A stretch of DNA of 7,479 nt from Alphaproteobacteria bacterium (lineage in GTDB: Bacteria; Pseudomonadota; Alphaproteobacteria; Micavibrionales; UBA2020). The stretch is from NCBI GenBank assembly GCA_023136145.1, contig JAGLRU010000038.1, positions 1 to 7,479 on the forward strand, written 5' to 3'. The notes under the pieces are model-generated. The model ran no database searches. It saw nothing but the letters and a program-made list of their open reading frames with translations, and had not been told where the DNA came from. The number at the start of each line of letters is the position of its first letter. Position 1 is the first letter of the stretch. Positions 1-6,479 of the stretch are shown piece by piece. A program made the translations under genes and the position numbers.

Positions 1-392
1 ATTTCTAAAACTTGATCTTCTGTTTTGCGCATCTGGTGTTCCAGATGAATCTTGCTAGTCGAGACAAAAGTGTGAATACGGGGACGCTCAACATTCTCCA
101 AAGCACGAGCAGAAGCTTCTATATCTGTTTTAATTGCACGTGCCAAAGAGCAAACACGCGCCTGTTTAACCACCTTACCAACAGCAGCAATACATTCTGC
201 ATCTCCCTTTGAAGAAGCTGCAAATCCTGCCTCAATTACATCTACGCCCATGCCATCGAGTAGCGAAGCAACAGCAATTTTTTCCTTAAGCGACATCGTG
301 GCACCCGGAGATTGCTCCCCATCACGCAAGGTCGTATCAAATATAATCACTCGATTTAAAGGGTTGCTTTCACTTGTATTTGTCATTTTCAT
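1..392 (-). CDS. leuA: 2-isopropylmalate synthase, N-terminal part (runs off left edge)
   Basis: The reverse strand carries the first 130 or so codons of LeuA, which condenses acetyl-CoA with 2-ketoisovalerate in the first committed step of leucine synthesis in the cytoplasm. The N-terminal HMGL-like TIM-barrel signature DTTLRDGEQSPGA is at residues 19-31. It is followed by KEKIAVASLLDGMGVDVIEAGF and then ARVCSLARA and RIHTFVSTS, in the order and spacing of E. coli LeuA. The HxH metal ligands and the C-terminal leucine-binding domain lie outside the window. Two in-frame ATGs are possible, at 392 and 386; a TAG lies immediately before 392. GAGGG (401-405) is 8 bases from the first and AAAGG (396-400) is 9 bases from the second, so the start is uncertain by two codons. 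The gene is preceded by a leucine attenuator. CimA or homocitrate synthase are less likely because of the close LeuA match and the leucine leader peptide. Confidence 0.95.
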   Translation of the reverse strand, partial: MKMTNTSESNPLNRVIIFDTTLRDGEQSPGATMSLKEKIAVASLLDGMGVDVIEAGFAASSKGDAECIAAVGKVVKQARVCSLARAIKTDIEASARALENVERPRIHTFVSTSKIHLEHQMRKTEDQVLE

Positions 393-430
393 CTACCTTT
401 CCCTCATTCTTCTTGTGCTATTTTAGCAAT

Positions 431-454
431 AAAAAAGACCCCTGAAAGGAGCCT
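431..454 (-). terminator. Intrinsic terminator of the leuA attenuator
   Basis: On the reverse strand AGGCTCC (454-448) pairs with GGGGTCT (442-436), a 7-bp stem with two G-T wobbles, around the loop TTTCA. A run of six T follows at once (436-431, the first T closing the stem). It lies about 40 bases before the leuA start and after the leader-peptide stop, so it would end transcription before leuA. Its 5' arm overlaps the AAGGC (455-451) of the proposed antiterminator. A further small hairpin, TGCTA/TAGCA (428-416), lies between it and leuA with no evident role. Confidence 0.82.
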
Positions 455-505
455 TGGCATGCGCTGAAAGGCGTACAATCTCTAAGATTGCCCCGTGTCC
501 AGCGC
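451..505 (-). promoter_or_regulatory. Leu attenuator: pause hairpin and competing antiterminator
   Basis: Two alternative folds can be drawn. In the pause fold, GCGCTGGA (505-498) pairs with TTTCAGCGC (469-461 region, 8 bp with one G-T). It encloses the perfect stem CAATCT (490-485) / AGATTG (481-476), whose 3-base loop is the leader stop codon TAG. In the antiterminator, GCCTT (472-468) pairs with AAGGC (455-451). This fold uses bases needed both by the pause stem and by the 5' arm of the terminator, so it excludes both. A ribosome stalled at the Leu codons at 520-512 would be expected to cover the GCGCTG arm and release the antiterminator. A ribosome that reaches the stop would cover the 476-481 arm and probably GCCTT, leaving the terminator free. 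The antiterminator stem is short (5 bp), which is the weakest part of the model. Confidence 0.7.
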
Positions 506-535
506 TTTACTAAGTAGAAGATTATAAAGTTTCAT
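482..535 (-). CDS. leuL: Leucine leader peptide of the leuA attenuator (17 aa)
   Basis: The reading frame encodes MKLYNLLLSKALDTGQS and ends in TAG. Five of 17 residues are leucine, three of them consecutive (CTT-CTA-CTT at 520-512). It begins 24 bases or so after the predicted leuA transcription start and ends about 28 bases before the intrinsic terminator, as in classical leu operon leaders. An in-frame TGA lies two codons before the ATG, so the ATG at 535 is the only ATG that opens this frame. The ribosome site is modest: GGTGA, which matches part of the anti-Shine-Dalgarno complement, lies 3 bases upstream. Its expected role is to sense charged tRNA-Leu by ribosome stalling; the peptide itself should have no function. 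The symbol leuL is given by analogy with enterobacterial leaders, not sequence homology. Confidence 0.82.
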   Translation of the reverse strand: MKLYNLLLSKALDTGQS

Positions 536-565
536 ATTTCACCCGTAAATCCATCCTGCGCTGCA

Positions 566-595
566 ATTCTATCTTAAACTTCCCCGACACGTCAA
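566..595 (-). promoter_or_regulatory. Sigma70-type promoter of leuL-leuA
   Basis: TTGACG (595-590) matches five of six bases of the -35 consensus. An 18-base spacer separates it from TAGAAT (571-566), which matches five of six of the -10 consensus. The expected start near 559 gives a short leader before the ATG of the leucine peptide at 535. No strong terminator is visible between the pssA stop (695) and this promoter, so some transcription from psd-pssA may also enter the attenuator. Confidence 0.65.
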
Positions 596-694
596 TAAAA
601 GAAATACCCAAACAAAAGATGGTATAAATAGGCTCAAAGATAACTCTTAGCTACTGTCTCAAAAACCAGAGCAGCATACCCTTTTTATAAGTGA

Positions 695-1534
695 CTATAT
701 ATCCGTATCCCAGTCATCGTTATCTAAATCGTCAGGATCTTTTACCCCCTTGGCAAGCAATGCTTTCTTTTTATCATAATGCCGGATGCTCCAAGGTAGA
801 GTAGCTAGGTATCCCACACCAAACAGCGTTAAGGTCGGCCACGGCGCGTTAATCAATCCCGCAACCATGATGCAGAACAACGCCAGCACGATAACGGACA
901 TTCTATGCGGAACGCGGATCAACTTGCTGGAAAAAGTTGGAATATGACTGACCATCAACACAGACAAAATAGTAAGCCAAAGACCGACAACGTATGGCCC
1001 CTTAATAACGCTAAAGATGTAAGAACCATGTACAATCTCGTCGATCTGGAAGCTGATAATCATTGGCAGAAGAGCAAGCCCTGCACCAACCGGAGAGGGA
1101 ATTCCAGTGAAGTATTTTGAGAGTGGGTCGTCCGGTTTTTCATCCTCCTTGGCAACATTAAAACGGGCAAGTCGCAGAGCAACAGCCATCACAAAAATCA
1201 GGGACAAAAACCAGCCGAAGCGTCCGGCATCATGCGTTGACCACAGGAATGTAACGAGTCCCGGAGCCACACCGAAGCAAATAAGATCGGATAGGCTGTC
1301 AAGTTCAGCACCGAGTTTGCTTTGTGCTTTCAATAACCGCGCCGCCGCACCATCAAAGGCATCCAAAAAAGCTGCGATCACGATGGCGATCACAGCTTCT
1401 TCCCATTTTTCATCAATAGCGTATCTGATCGCGGTCATGCCGACAGCCATTGCCGTCAACGTGATCATATTTGGAATCATCTTTTGAAATGAGAGTTTTC
1501 GGATTCTTTTGTCCTGTTTCTGAATTTCAGTCAT
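695..1534 (-). CDS. pssA: CDP-diacylglycerol-serine O-phosphatidyltransferase
   Basis: This integral membrane enzyme transfers a phosphatidyl group from CDP-diacylglycerol to L-serine, giving phosphatidylserine and CMP at the cytoplasmic membrane. The CDP-alcohol phosphotransferase motif DGxxAR-x8-GxxxDxxxD is complete: D61 G62, A65 R66, G75, D79 and D83. The N-terminal PNMITLTAMAVG (21-32) is typical of the type II (Bacillus/alphaproteobacterial) PssA, unlike the peripheral E. coli enzyme. Several hydrophobic segments follow up to about residue 250, then an acidic, Asp-rich tail ending DPDDLDNDDWDTDI. The 279-residue length fits the family. The start overlaps the psd stop as ATGA, and AAGGA lies 11 bases upstream inside psd, which points to co-transcription and translational coupling. 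The product is the substrate of the psd product. Confidence 0.95.
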   Translation of the reverse strand: MTEIQKQDKRIRKLSFQKMIPNMITLTAMAVGMTAIRYAIDEKWEEAVIAIVIAAFLDAFDGAAARLLKAQSKLGAELDSLSDLICFGVAPGLVTFLWSTHDAGRFGWFLSLIFVMAVALRLARFNVAKEDEKPDDPLSKYFTGIPSPVGAGLALLPMIISFQIDEIVHGSYIFSVIKGPYVVGLWLTILSVLMVSHIPTFSSKLIRVPHRMSVIVLALFCIMVAGLINAPWPTLTLFGVGYLATLPWSIRHYDKKKALLAKGVKDPDDLDNDDWDTDI

Positions 1535-2271
1535 GTCATGACTTTTCCTTCACGAGCAAGTTCGTCTGACTTGAAATCAGCGATAACAGTTTCACCCCCC
1601 GTCATGCGCTGGCCAACAGAAACCAGAGGAGCCACTCCGGGCGGAAGAAATATATCAACACGACTACCAAAACGAATCAGTCCGTAAACAGAACCAGCAT
1701 TAACGCTTTGCCCAACCGTCAACTTGCAGATAATGCGACGAGCGACCAGTCCGGCGATCTGCACAAAAGCAACGCTGGAGTCATAACCGTTCAATTTCAT
1801 CAACACAGTGGAACGCTCATTATCAACGCTGGCCTTGTCGAGGCTGGCATTGAAGAATTTTCCGGGACGGTAAACAACTTTCTTGATCTCACCATCCGCC
1901 GGAATGCGATTGATATGCACATCAAATACATTGAGAAAAACAGAAACTCTGGTGACTTTTTCGGCATCGCACAAAGCATCCCCCTGCCCCTTGCAATCAT
2001 CCAGCTCTGGCGGCAGCACTGCTTCCACGATCATCTGTACGATACCATCGGCAGGACTGACTATCAGTCCCTCGCGTACAGGCGTAACACGCACAGGATT
2101 ACGAAAGAAATAAACACACCACAACACGAGAATAAGACCAATAAAGCCCGCAATCTCTCCGAGCATAGAAAGAACTAATGCCACAACAACGAAAATCCCG
2201 ATAAACGGTAACCCCGCAGGGTGAATGGGGACAAACAGGGTTTTTTTAATAAGAGCAATCAAGTCATTCAT
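1531..2271 (-). CDS. psd: Phosphatidylserine decarboxylase proenzyme, short form
   Basis: Psd decarboxylates phosphatidylserine to phosphatidylethanolamine, using a pyruvoyl group made by self-cleavage. The 246 residues match the short bacterial class, not the longer E. coli form. Two hydrophobic segments (about 20-36 and 40-56) anchor the N terminus. The catalytic and processing residues can be placed: D75 in SPADG, H119 in DVHINRIP and the cleavage pair G202-S203 in IRFGSR, where S203 would become the pyruvoyl residue of the small subunit. The motif here is FGS, where the E. coli enzyme has LGST. The chosen ATG has AAGGA about 13 bases upstream, a rather long spacing. The gene is first in a two-gene unit with pssA (4-base overlap). 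No convincing promoter box was found upstream, but a 20-bp palindrome lies 64 bases before the start. Confidence 0.95.
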   Translation of the reverse strand: MNDLIALIKKTLFVPIHPAGLPFIGIFVVVALVLSMLGEIAGFIGLILVLWCVYFFRNPVRVTPVREGLIVSPADGIVQMIVEAVLPPELDDCKGQGDALCDAEKVTRVSVFLNVFDVHINRIPADGEIKKVVYRPGKFFNASLDKASVDNERSTVLMKLNGYDSSVAFVQIAGLVARRIICKLTVGQSVNAGSVYGLIRFGSRVDIFLPPGVAPLVSVGQRMTGGETVIADFKSDELAREGKVMT

Positions 2272-2334
2272 GAAATTCTACCATTCCTTAAATTTGCGCC
2301 AAAAATCAATACCAATGTACAGTTTCGAACAGCT

Positions 2335-2354
2335 TTTGTTTGTATACAAGCAAA
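2335..2354. promoter_or_regulatory. 20-bp near-perfect palindrome upstream of psd (candidate operator)
   Basis: The bases TTTG-T-TTGTATACAA-G-CAAA form an inverted repeat in which 18 of 20 positions are symmetric, with a perfect 10-bp core TTGTATACAA. It sits in the AT-rich spacer between tRNA-Asp and psd, 64 bases before the psd start. The symmetric core with GT/AC dyads resembles operators of some GntR-family repressors, but no regulator is encoded nearby and the assignment is inference. The rest of the spacer (2272-2511) shows no gene. Confidence 0.4.
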
Positions 2355-2511
2355 TATTTTTTCTTAATATTTTTAAATGCGTGTAACTTTATTTAAAACA
2401 ATAAAATTCCAGCTTTTGCCGAAATAACGATATTGGAGAATTTTGTGAATTGTTTCTTCCATTTAGCGATGATTTTTGCAGATATGTAGTGAGAACAAAA
2501 AAACAAAGCAA

Positions 2512-2588
2512 TGGCGCGAGTGACGGGACTCGAACCCGTGGCCTCATGCGTGACAGGCATGCGCTCTAACCAGCTGAGCTACACCCGC
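2512..2588 (-). tRNA. tRNA-Asp (anticodon GTC)
   Basis: A full cloverleaf of 77 bases can be folded, including an encoded CCA (2514-2512). The acceptor stem GCGGGTG/CACTCGC has one G-T pair. The D arm has AGCTCAGCTGGTTAGAGC, and the anticodon stem CATGC/GCATG encloses the loop CTGTCAC with anticodon GTC at 2554-2552. The T arm is ACGGG-TTCGAGT-CCCGT and the discriminator is G, as expected for tRNA-Asp. A T-rich run (reverse strand, just past 2511) follows the 3' end and may help termination. Confidence 0.97.
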
Positions 2589-2607
2589 GTGTGTCAACGA
2601 GGTTCCT

Positions 2608-2636
2608 TTTATGACGGAGTTCCATCTCTCCGTCAA
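2608..2636 (-). promoter_or_regulatory. Promoter of tRNA-Asp with embedded inverted repeat
   Basis: TTGACG (2636-2631) is separated by 17 bases from CATAAA (2613-2608), giving a start near 2601 and a leader of about 13 bases before the tRNA. A perfect 8-bp inverted repeat, TGACGGAG/CTCCGTCA with an 8-base loop (2612-2635), spans exactly from the -35 box to the edge of the -10 box. It could be an operator or chance. Its presence suggests that tRNA-Asp is transcribed separately from tRNA-Lys. Confidence 0.5.
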
Positions 2637-2647
2637 TAGGGCGTTTT

Positions 2648-2682
2648 AAAAAAACCTCTTTTGCGTCATCCAGACGGATGAC
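2648..2682 (-). terminator. Possible terminator after tRNA-Lys
   Basis: On the reverse strand the perfect 7-bp stem GTCATCC/GGATGAC (2682-2665) has a 4-base loop and is followed, after about ten bases, by a run of seven T (2654-2648). The gap between stem and T run is larger than usual for intrinsic termination, so a processing hairpin is an alternative. Confidence 0.4.
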
Positions 2683-2687
2683 TATAT

Positions 2688-2707
2688 CTCGTAAGTTCTC
2701 GTAAGTT
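2688..2707. repeat. Tandem 10-bp direct repeat
   Basis: CTCGTAAGTT occurs twice head to tail just downstream of the tRNA-Lys 3' end. It is most simply a small slippage duplication and has no visible function. Confidence 0.5.
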
Positions 2708-2718
2708 CTTGAAAAGAA

Positions 2719-2794
2719 TGGTGATCCCGGTGGGACTCGAACCCACGACCCTCTGATTAAAAGTCAGATGCTCTACCAGCTGAGCTACGGAATC
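2719..2794 (-). tRNA. tRNA-Lys (anticodon TTT)
   Basis: A 76-base cloverleaf with an encoded CCA (2721-2719) is present. The acceptor stem GATTCCG/CGGGATC has one T-G pair. The D arm has AGCTCAGCTGGTAGAGC, and the anticodon stem TCTGA/TCAGA encloses the loop CTTTTAA with anticodon TTT at 2761-2759. The T arm is GTGGG-TTCGAGT-CCCAC and the discriminator is A. It decodes AAA and AAG. Confidence 0.97.
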
Positions 2795-2813
2795 GCACGA
2801 AAGTGACTGAAAC

Positions 2814-2841
2814 ACTATGAGATTTTCTTAGTCATGGTCAA
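2814..2841 (-). promoter_or_regulatory. Promoter of tRNA-Lys
   Basis: TTGACC (2841-2836) and CATAGT (2819-2814) are separated by 16 bases, giving a start near 2807 and a leader of about 13 bases before the mature tRNA. This is the same layout as for tRNA-Asp. Confidence 0.55.
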
Positions 2842-2870
2842 TAGATAGATGAAAAATATTATTTTGTAAA

Positions 2871-2898
2871 TTGTCTTTCTGTAATATATCGCCATAAT
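2871..2898 (+). promoter_or_regulatory. Candidate promoter of the methyltransferase-mutS pair
   Basis: TTGTCT (2871-2876) and CATAAT (2893-2898) are spaced by 16 bases. The -10 matches five of six consensus bases and the -35 four of six. It would give an untranslated leader of about 90 bases before the ATG at 2996 and is divergent from the tRNA-Lys promoter. Confidence 0.4.
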
Positions 2899-2995
2899 GC
2901 AGATATAGTTATCATCCTGCAAAAAATCTGCTCTGGACAGGCTGCATACCGGAGTTTAATCTTCCGAAAAATAACATTTTCAGCATGGATACATA

Positions 2996-3601
2996 ATGGC
3001 CAAAGACATCAACAGAACACGAATGCGTGATACTCGCATTCTCATAAGCATCGTTCTTTTTGCAGGGCTTTTCACATCTCCCATCATACGGGAATGGTCG
3101 TTCGCTTGTGAAACCGTCAGACTGGTCGGATATATCCTACTCTGCGTCTGCGTACTTGGACGCATCTACAGCACGACTTTTATCGGCGGAATCAAGAATG
3201 AAAAACTCGTTACCTCTGGGCCTTATTCAATGTGCCGCAACCCGCTATATTTTTATTCCATGCTGGGAGCTACAGGACTTGGGCTGATGTCCGGTCAGGC
3301 AATCACGCTTGCAATTGTTTTGGGGGGATTTTTGTTTGTCTACGCTAAGCTGATAAAACGCGAAGAAGCATTTCTATCCGAAAAATTCGGAAATGAATTT
3401 GTGATCTTTAAAGCAGGCACTCCGCGTTTAATCCCAAATATCAAAAAATATACCTGCCCGGACGAGCTTGTGTTCAAGCCGAAGTACCTAAGCATGGCAG
3501 TTCGAGATTCTATCTGGTGGCTCGTGCCGCCACCTTTGTTTGAGATGGCGCATGACCTTCATCACGCCGGCATCATCAAACCACTGTTTTTTCTTTTATG
3601 A
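2996..3601 (+). CDS. Membrane methyltransferase of the ICMT/PEMT type
   Basis: The 201-residue product resembles the isoprenylcysteine carboxyl methyltransferase / phospholipid methyltransferase superfamily: SAM-dependent, integral membrane enzymes. Hydrophobic segments are at about 14-31, 41-58 and 86-118. The SAM-binding signature [11 protein letters not shown] (75-85) is the family GPY..R(H/N)PxY motif with Asn at the His position. It is followed by a conserved acidic pair (E123 E124) and [10 protein letters not shown], matching the usual E..L...FG..Y..Y pattern. A C-terminal extension of about 50 residues contains WWLVPPP and HDLHH. The substrate cannot be told from sequence; lipid or isoprenoid acceptors are both possible. 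The ATG at 2996 has no clear Shine-Dalgarno site. The stop overlaps the mutS start as ATGA, so expression of the two is probably coupled. Confidence 0.75.
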   Translation: MAKDINRTRMRDTRILISIVLFAGLFTSPIIREWSFACETVRLVGYILLCVCVLGRIYSTTFIGGIKNEKLVTSGPYSMCRNPLYFYSMLGATGLGLMSGQAITLAIVLGGFLFVYAKLIKREEAFLSEKFGNEFVIFKAGTPRLIPNIKKYTCPDELVFKPKYLSMAVRDSIWWLVPPPLFEMAHDLHHAGIIKPLFFLL

Positions 3602-6279
3602 TTCCCGTGCAAACCAGCAAGCATATATCGAAAGCATCAGACAGCAATCTGACCCCCATGATGACGCAATACCATGCCCTCAAGGAACTGTACCCTGACT
3701 GCCTACTGTTTTACCGCATGGGCGACTTCTACGAAATGTTCTTCGAGGATGCCCTGAAAGCTTCCGCCGCGCTCGACATTACCCTAACCAAACGGGGCGC
3801 AAGCAAAGGCAATGATATTCCAATGTGCGGCGTGCCCTGGCACAGCTATGAGAACTATCTAGCCCGACTAATACGAAAAGGTTATAAAGTCGCAATCTGC
3901 GAGCAGACAGAAACGCCGGAGGATGCGAAAAAGCGCGGCGGATACAAGGCACTGGTTCAGCGCGATGTTGTCCGCGTCGTGACACAGGGCACACTGACAG
4001 AAGACTCCCTGCTGGAAAAAAACAGCAACAATTATCTGACGGCACTGGCCGATGCTGGTGGAACAATGGGAATTGCATGGCTGGATTTATCCACTGGAGA
4101 TTTCACCCTCCAACCAATTTCCGCCGAAACTTTAAGTGCCACTCTAGAGCGTGTTGATCCGGGGGAAATTCTTTTATCCGAAAATCTAGCCAAAAACCCC
4201 ATCCTTACCGATTATAAAAGCAAGTTGACACTTCAACCGCAAGAACACTTTAACAGTGAAAACACCCGCAAACGCCTTGAAAAGATTTTCGGGGTCGATA
4301 CTCTCGAAGGGTTCGGTGATTTTTCCCGCGCGGAAGTTTCCGCCGCCGGAGCACTAATCGGCTATGTAGAACAAACACAAAAAGGAAAGATTCCCCGTCT
4401 CTCCCCTCCCCGCCAGCTTCTGCCCGGCGCAGTGATGGAAATCGACGCTGCCACACGCCGCAATCTGGAGCTTACGCATACCCTAAACGGTCACAGACAA
4501 GGCAGCCTATTGCACACAATGGATATGACAGTCACAGGAGCCGGAGGACGGCTGCTATCCAGACATCTCGCTATGCCGCTGACACATCCAGACGAAATTC
4601 GCCACCGCCTAGATATGGTCGAATTTTTCGCAGAGCGAAATACCGTTCGCGCCGACACACGAAGTTTTTTAAGACACTGCGCGGATATTGAACGGTCTTT
4701 GGCTCGCTTAAGTCTGGAGCGCGGAGGTCCCCGCGATCTGACTGCAATACACAACACACTTTCGCAAACCATCCAGCTACACCGCCTTATCAGTCAGAGG
4801 AAGGAAACAACGCTTGATACCAAACTCCCTGATGGGATCAAGGCCGCGCTTGATATTCTTACACTTTGGGGAGGGCATCATCTGCTAATCGACAAGCTGG
4901 AACGCGCACTTATCGCCGAGCCTCCTGTATTAACGCGTGAAGGTGGATTTATCAAAAAAGGTTATTCCCCGAAGCTTGACGAACAGAAAATGCTGCATGA
5001 AAAAAGCCGCCAGCATATCGCACAGCTTCAGGCAAAATACGTTCAGAAAACCGGTGTCACAACACTCAAAATCAAGCACAACAACGTCATCGGTTATTAT
5101 ATTGATGTCAGCACTAACAACGCTGATAAACTCTTTTCCAACGCATCTGATTTTATTCATCGCCAGACGCTCGTCAATACGGCACGCTTCACTACAACGG
5201 AACTGTCCGAACTGGCACGCAAAATTTCCGAAGCCTCTGGAAAAGCCCTCGCGCTGGAGCTGGAATTATTTGCCGAACTGGTGCAGGAGGTTCTTTCTCA
5301 TGGTGATTTAATCGCAAAAACAGCTCTGGCTCTGGCTGGTTTAGATGTAGCGACGGCACTAGCGGAACTAGCAGTAACGCGCAACTACACACGCCCACAT
5401 GTAGACAACAGCCTGACCTTCGATATCAAAGGTGGTCGTCATCCTGTTGTCGAAGTCGCCCTTAAAAAACAAGACAACATCGATTTTATCGCTAATGACT
5501 GCGCGTTATCTGATAACTCACGTTTATGGCTTCTAACCGGCCCAAATATGGCAGGCAAATCTACATTTCTTCGACAGAACGCAATAATCACTCTGATGGC
5601 GCAGACGGGTTCTTATGTGCCTGCCACACACGCACATATCGGCACCGTAGATCGCCTATTCAGCCGCGTAGGAGCCTCCGACGATCTCGCGCGCGGACGC
5701 TCAACCTTTATGGTGGAGATGGTAGAGACAGCAACAATCCTCAATCAATCCACCTCGCATTCTCTCGTTATTCTCGATGAGATCGGGCGGGGCACCGCAA
5801 CTTATGACGGCTTATCTATTGCGTGGGCGTGTCTTGAATACCTGCACAACGTCAACAAATGCCGCGCACTCTTCGCAACGCATTACCATGAACTGACAGC
5901 CCTTACCGACAGTCTGCCGCATCTCGCCTGTTTCACCATGCGGGTCAGGGAGTGGAAAGAAAGCATCATCTTCCTGCACGAAATCGCCTCCGGAACAGCA
6001 GACAGGTCTTACGGAGTCCATGTAGCAAAGCTGGCAGGGCTGCCCCCCGCCGTCGTCCACCGCGCCGAAGAAGTGCTAAAAACAATAGAGAACCGAAAAA
6101 CCGGAAATGCAGCAGAATTTCTGACAACAGACCTGCCCCTGTTCAGCACCGCCCCTCCTCCACAAATCGTGAAAATTTCTGAGACCGAAAAAGCACTGGA
6201 AAAAATCAATCCCGACGCTGTCTCACCCAAAGAAGCACTGGAAGCGTTATATAGATTAAAGGATTTGCTGAAGGAATAA
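3598..6279 (+). CDS. mutS: DNA mismatch repair protein MutS
   Basis: MutS recognises base mismatches and small loops and recruits MutL using ATP. The mismatch-binding domain (about 1-130) carries GDFYEMF with F44 and E46, the wedge and contact residues. Connector, core and clamp domains follow to about residue 590. The ATPase has Walker [10 protein letters not shown] (648-656), the signature-region STFMVEM, Walker B LVILDE with D727 E728, and ATHYHEL with H762. The C terminus ends [18 protein letters not shown], the usual tail associated with tetramer formation. At 893 residues it is full length and slightly longer than E. coli MutS (853). No Shine-Dalgarno sequence precedes the ATG, which lies in the stop of the upstream methyltransferase gene, so coupled translation is likely. 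An alternative start at the MMTQY methionines (residues 21-22) would still keep the mismatch domain. Confidence 0.98.
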   Translation: MIPVQTSKHISKASDSNLTPMMTQYHALKELYPDCLLFYRMGDFYEMFFEDALKASAALDITLTKRGASKGNDIPMCGVPWHSYENYLARLIRKGYKVAICEQTETPEDAKKRGGYKALVQRDVVRVVTQGTLTEDSLLEKNSNNYLTALADAGGTMGIAWLDLSTGDFTLQPISAETLSATLERVDPGEILLSENLAKNPILTDYKSKLTLQPQEHFNSENTRKRLEKIFGVDTLEGFGDFSRAEVSAAGALIGYVEQTQKGKIPRLSPPRQLLPGAVMEIDAATRRNLELTHTLNGHRQGSLLHTMDMTVTGAGGRLLSRHLAMPLTHPDEIRHRLDMVEFFAERNTVRADTRSFLRHCADIERSLARLSLERGGPRDLTAIHNTLSQTIQLHRLISQRKETTLDTKLPDGIKAALDILTLWGGHHLLIDKLERALIAEPPVLTREGGFIKKGYSPKLDEQKMLHEKSRQHIAQLQAKYVQKTGVTTLKIKHNNVIGYYIDVSTNNADKLFSNASDFIHRQTLVNTARFTTTELSELARKISEASGKALALELELFAELVQEVLSHGDLIAKTALALAGLDVATALAELAVTRNYTRPHVDNSLTFDIKGGRHPVVEVALKKQDNIDFIANDCALSDNSRLWLLTGPNMAGKSTFLRQNAIITLMAQTGSYVPATHAHIGTVDRLFSRVGASDDLARGRSTFMVEMVETATILNQSTSHSLVILDEIGRGTATYDGLSIAWACLEYLHNVNKCRALFATHYHELTALTDSLPHLACFTMRVREWKESIIFLHEIASGTADRSYGVHVAKLAGLPPAVVHRAEEVLKTIENRKTGNAAEFLTTDLPLFSTAPPPQIVKISETEKALEKINPDAVSPKEALEALYRLKDLLKE

Positions 6280-6284
6280 ATGCT

Positions 6285-6340
6285 CAAAAAACTCTCTTTT
6301 TTGTCATGCCCACCTTGCGCGGACATCTGATAAGAAGTCC
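6285..6340 (+). terminator. Weak hairpins downstream of mutS
   Basis: CAAAAAA/TTTTTTG (6285-6291 with 6297-6303, loop CTCTC) starts five bases after the mutS stop; it is nearly all A-T and so a poor intrinsic terminator. A second stem, GGACATCT/AGAAGTCC (6321-6340, one A-A mismatch, loop GATA), has no T run. One or both may end or stabilise the mutS transcript. Confidence 0.25.
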
Positions 6341-6401
6341 TACCGTCATTATTAGTCAAAATAAACAAAAATTACAAAATTCGCTGATTCCGCAAAAAAA
6401 C

Positions 6402-6439
6402 TGGACAACAGCCTATGAAATATGTCTAATAATTTCATA
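6402..6439 (+). promoter_or_regulatory. Promoter with operator-like inverted repeat over the -10 box
   Basis: TGGACA (6402-6407), N17 and TCTAAT (6425-6430) each match five of six consensus bases, with the start expected near 6437. The perfect 8-bp inverted repeat TATGAAAT (6414-6421) / ATTTCATA (6432-6439) is centred on the -10 box, with half-sites about 18 bp apart. A protein bound there would block RNA polymerase. It would drive the small membrane gene and probably miaB. Confidence 0.5.
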
Positions 6440-6479
6440 CATATACTAGATGTACAAACGCAAGAATAGAGTCAGGGTA

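Noticed and set aside
12..212. 66-codon forward ORF
   Set aside because: It lies antisense to the well-supported leuA frame and has no family signature.
393..535. Riboswitch or T-box in front of leuA
   Set aside because: No T-box AGGGTGG-like core or known riboswitch layout was seen; the Leu-codon leader with competing hairpins explains the region better.
1107..1487. 126-codon forward ORF
   Set aside because: Shadow of pssA on the opposite strand; the pssA frame holds the full CDP-alcohol phosphotransferase motif.
1708..2178. 156-codon forward ORF
   Set aside because: Antisense to psd, whose catalytic residues are all in the reverse frame.
2512..2794. tRNA-flanked integration site for a mobile element
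   Set aside because: No integrase, no duplicated tRNA 3' end and no terminal repeats are visible; only a 10-bp tandem repeat is present.
6009..6368. 119-codon reverse ORF over the mutS end
   Set aside because: Antisense to the conserved mutS C terminus, with low-complexity Ser-rich translation and no recognisable domain.
6306..6449. 47-codon forward ORF between mutS and the membrane gene
   Set aside because: It contains the hairpin and the promoter region, has no ribosome site and an unconvincing composition; its end at TAG-ATG next to 6450 looks coincidental.
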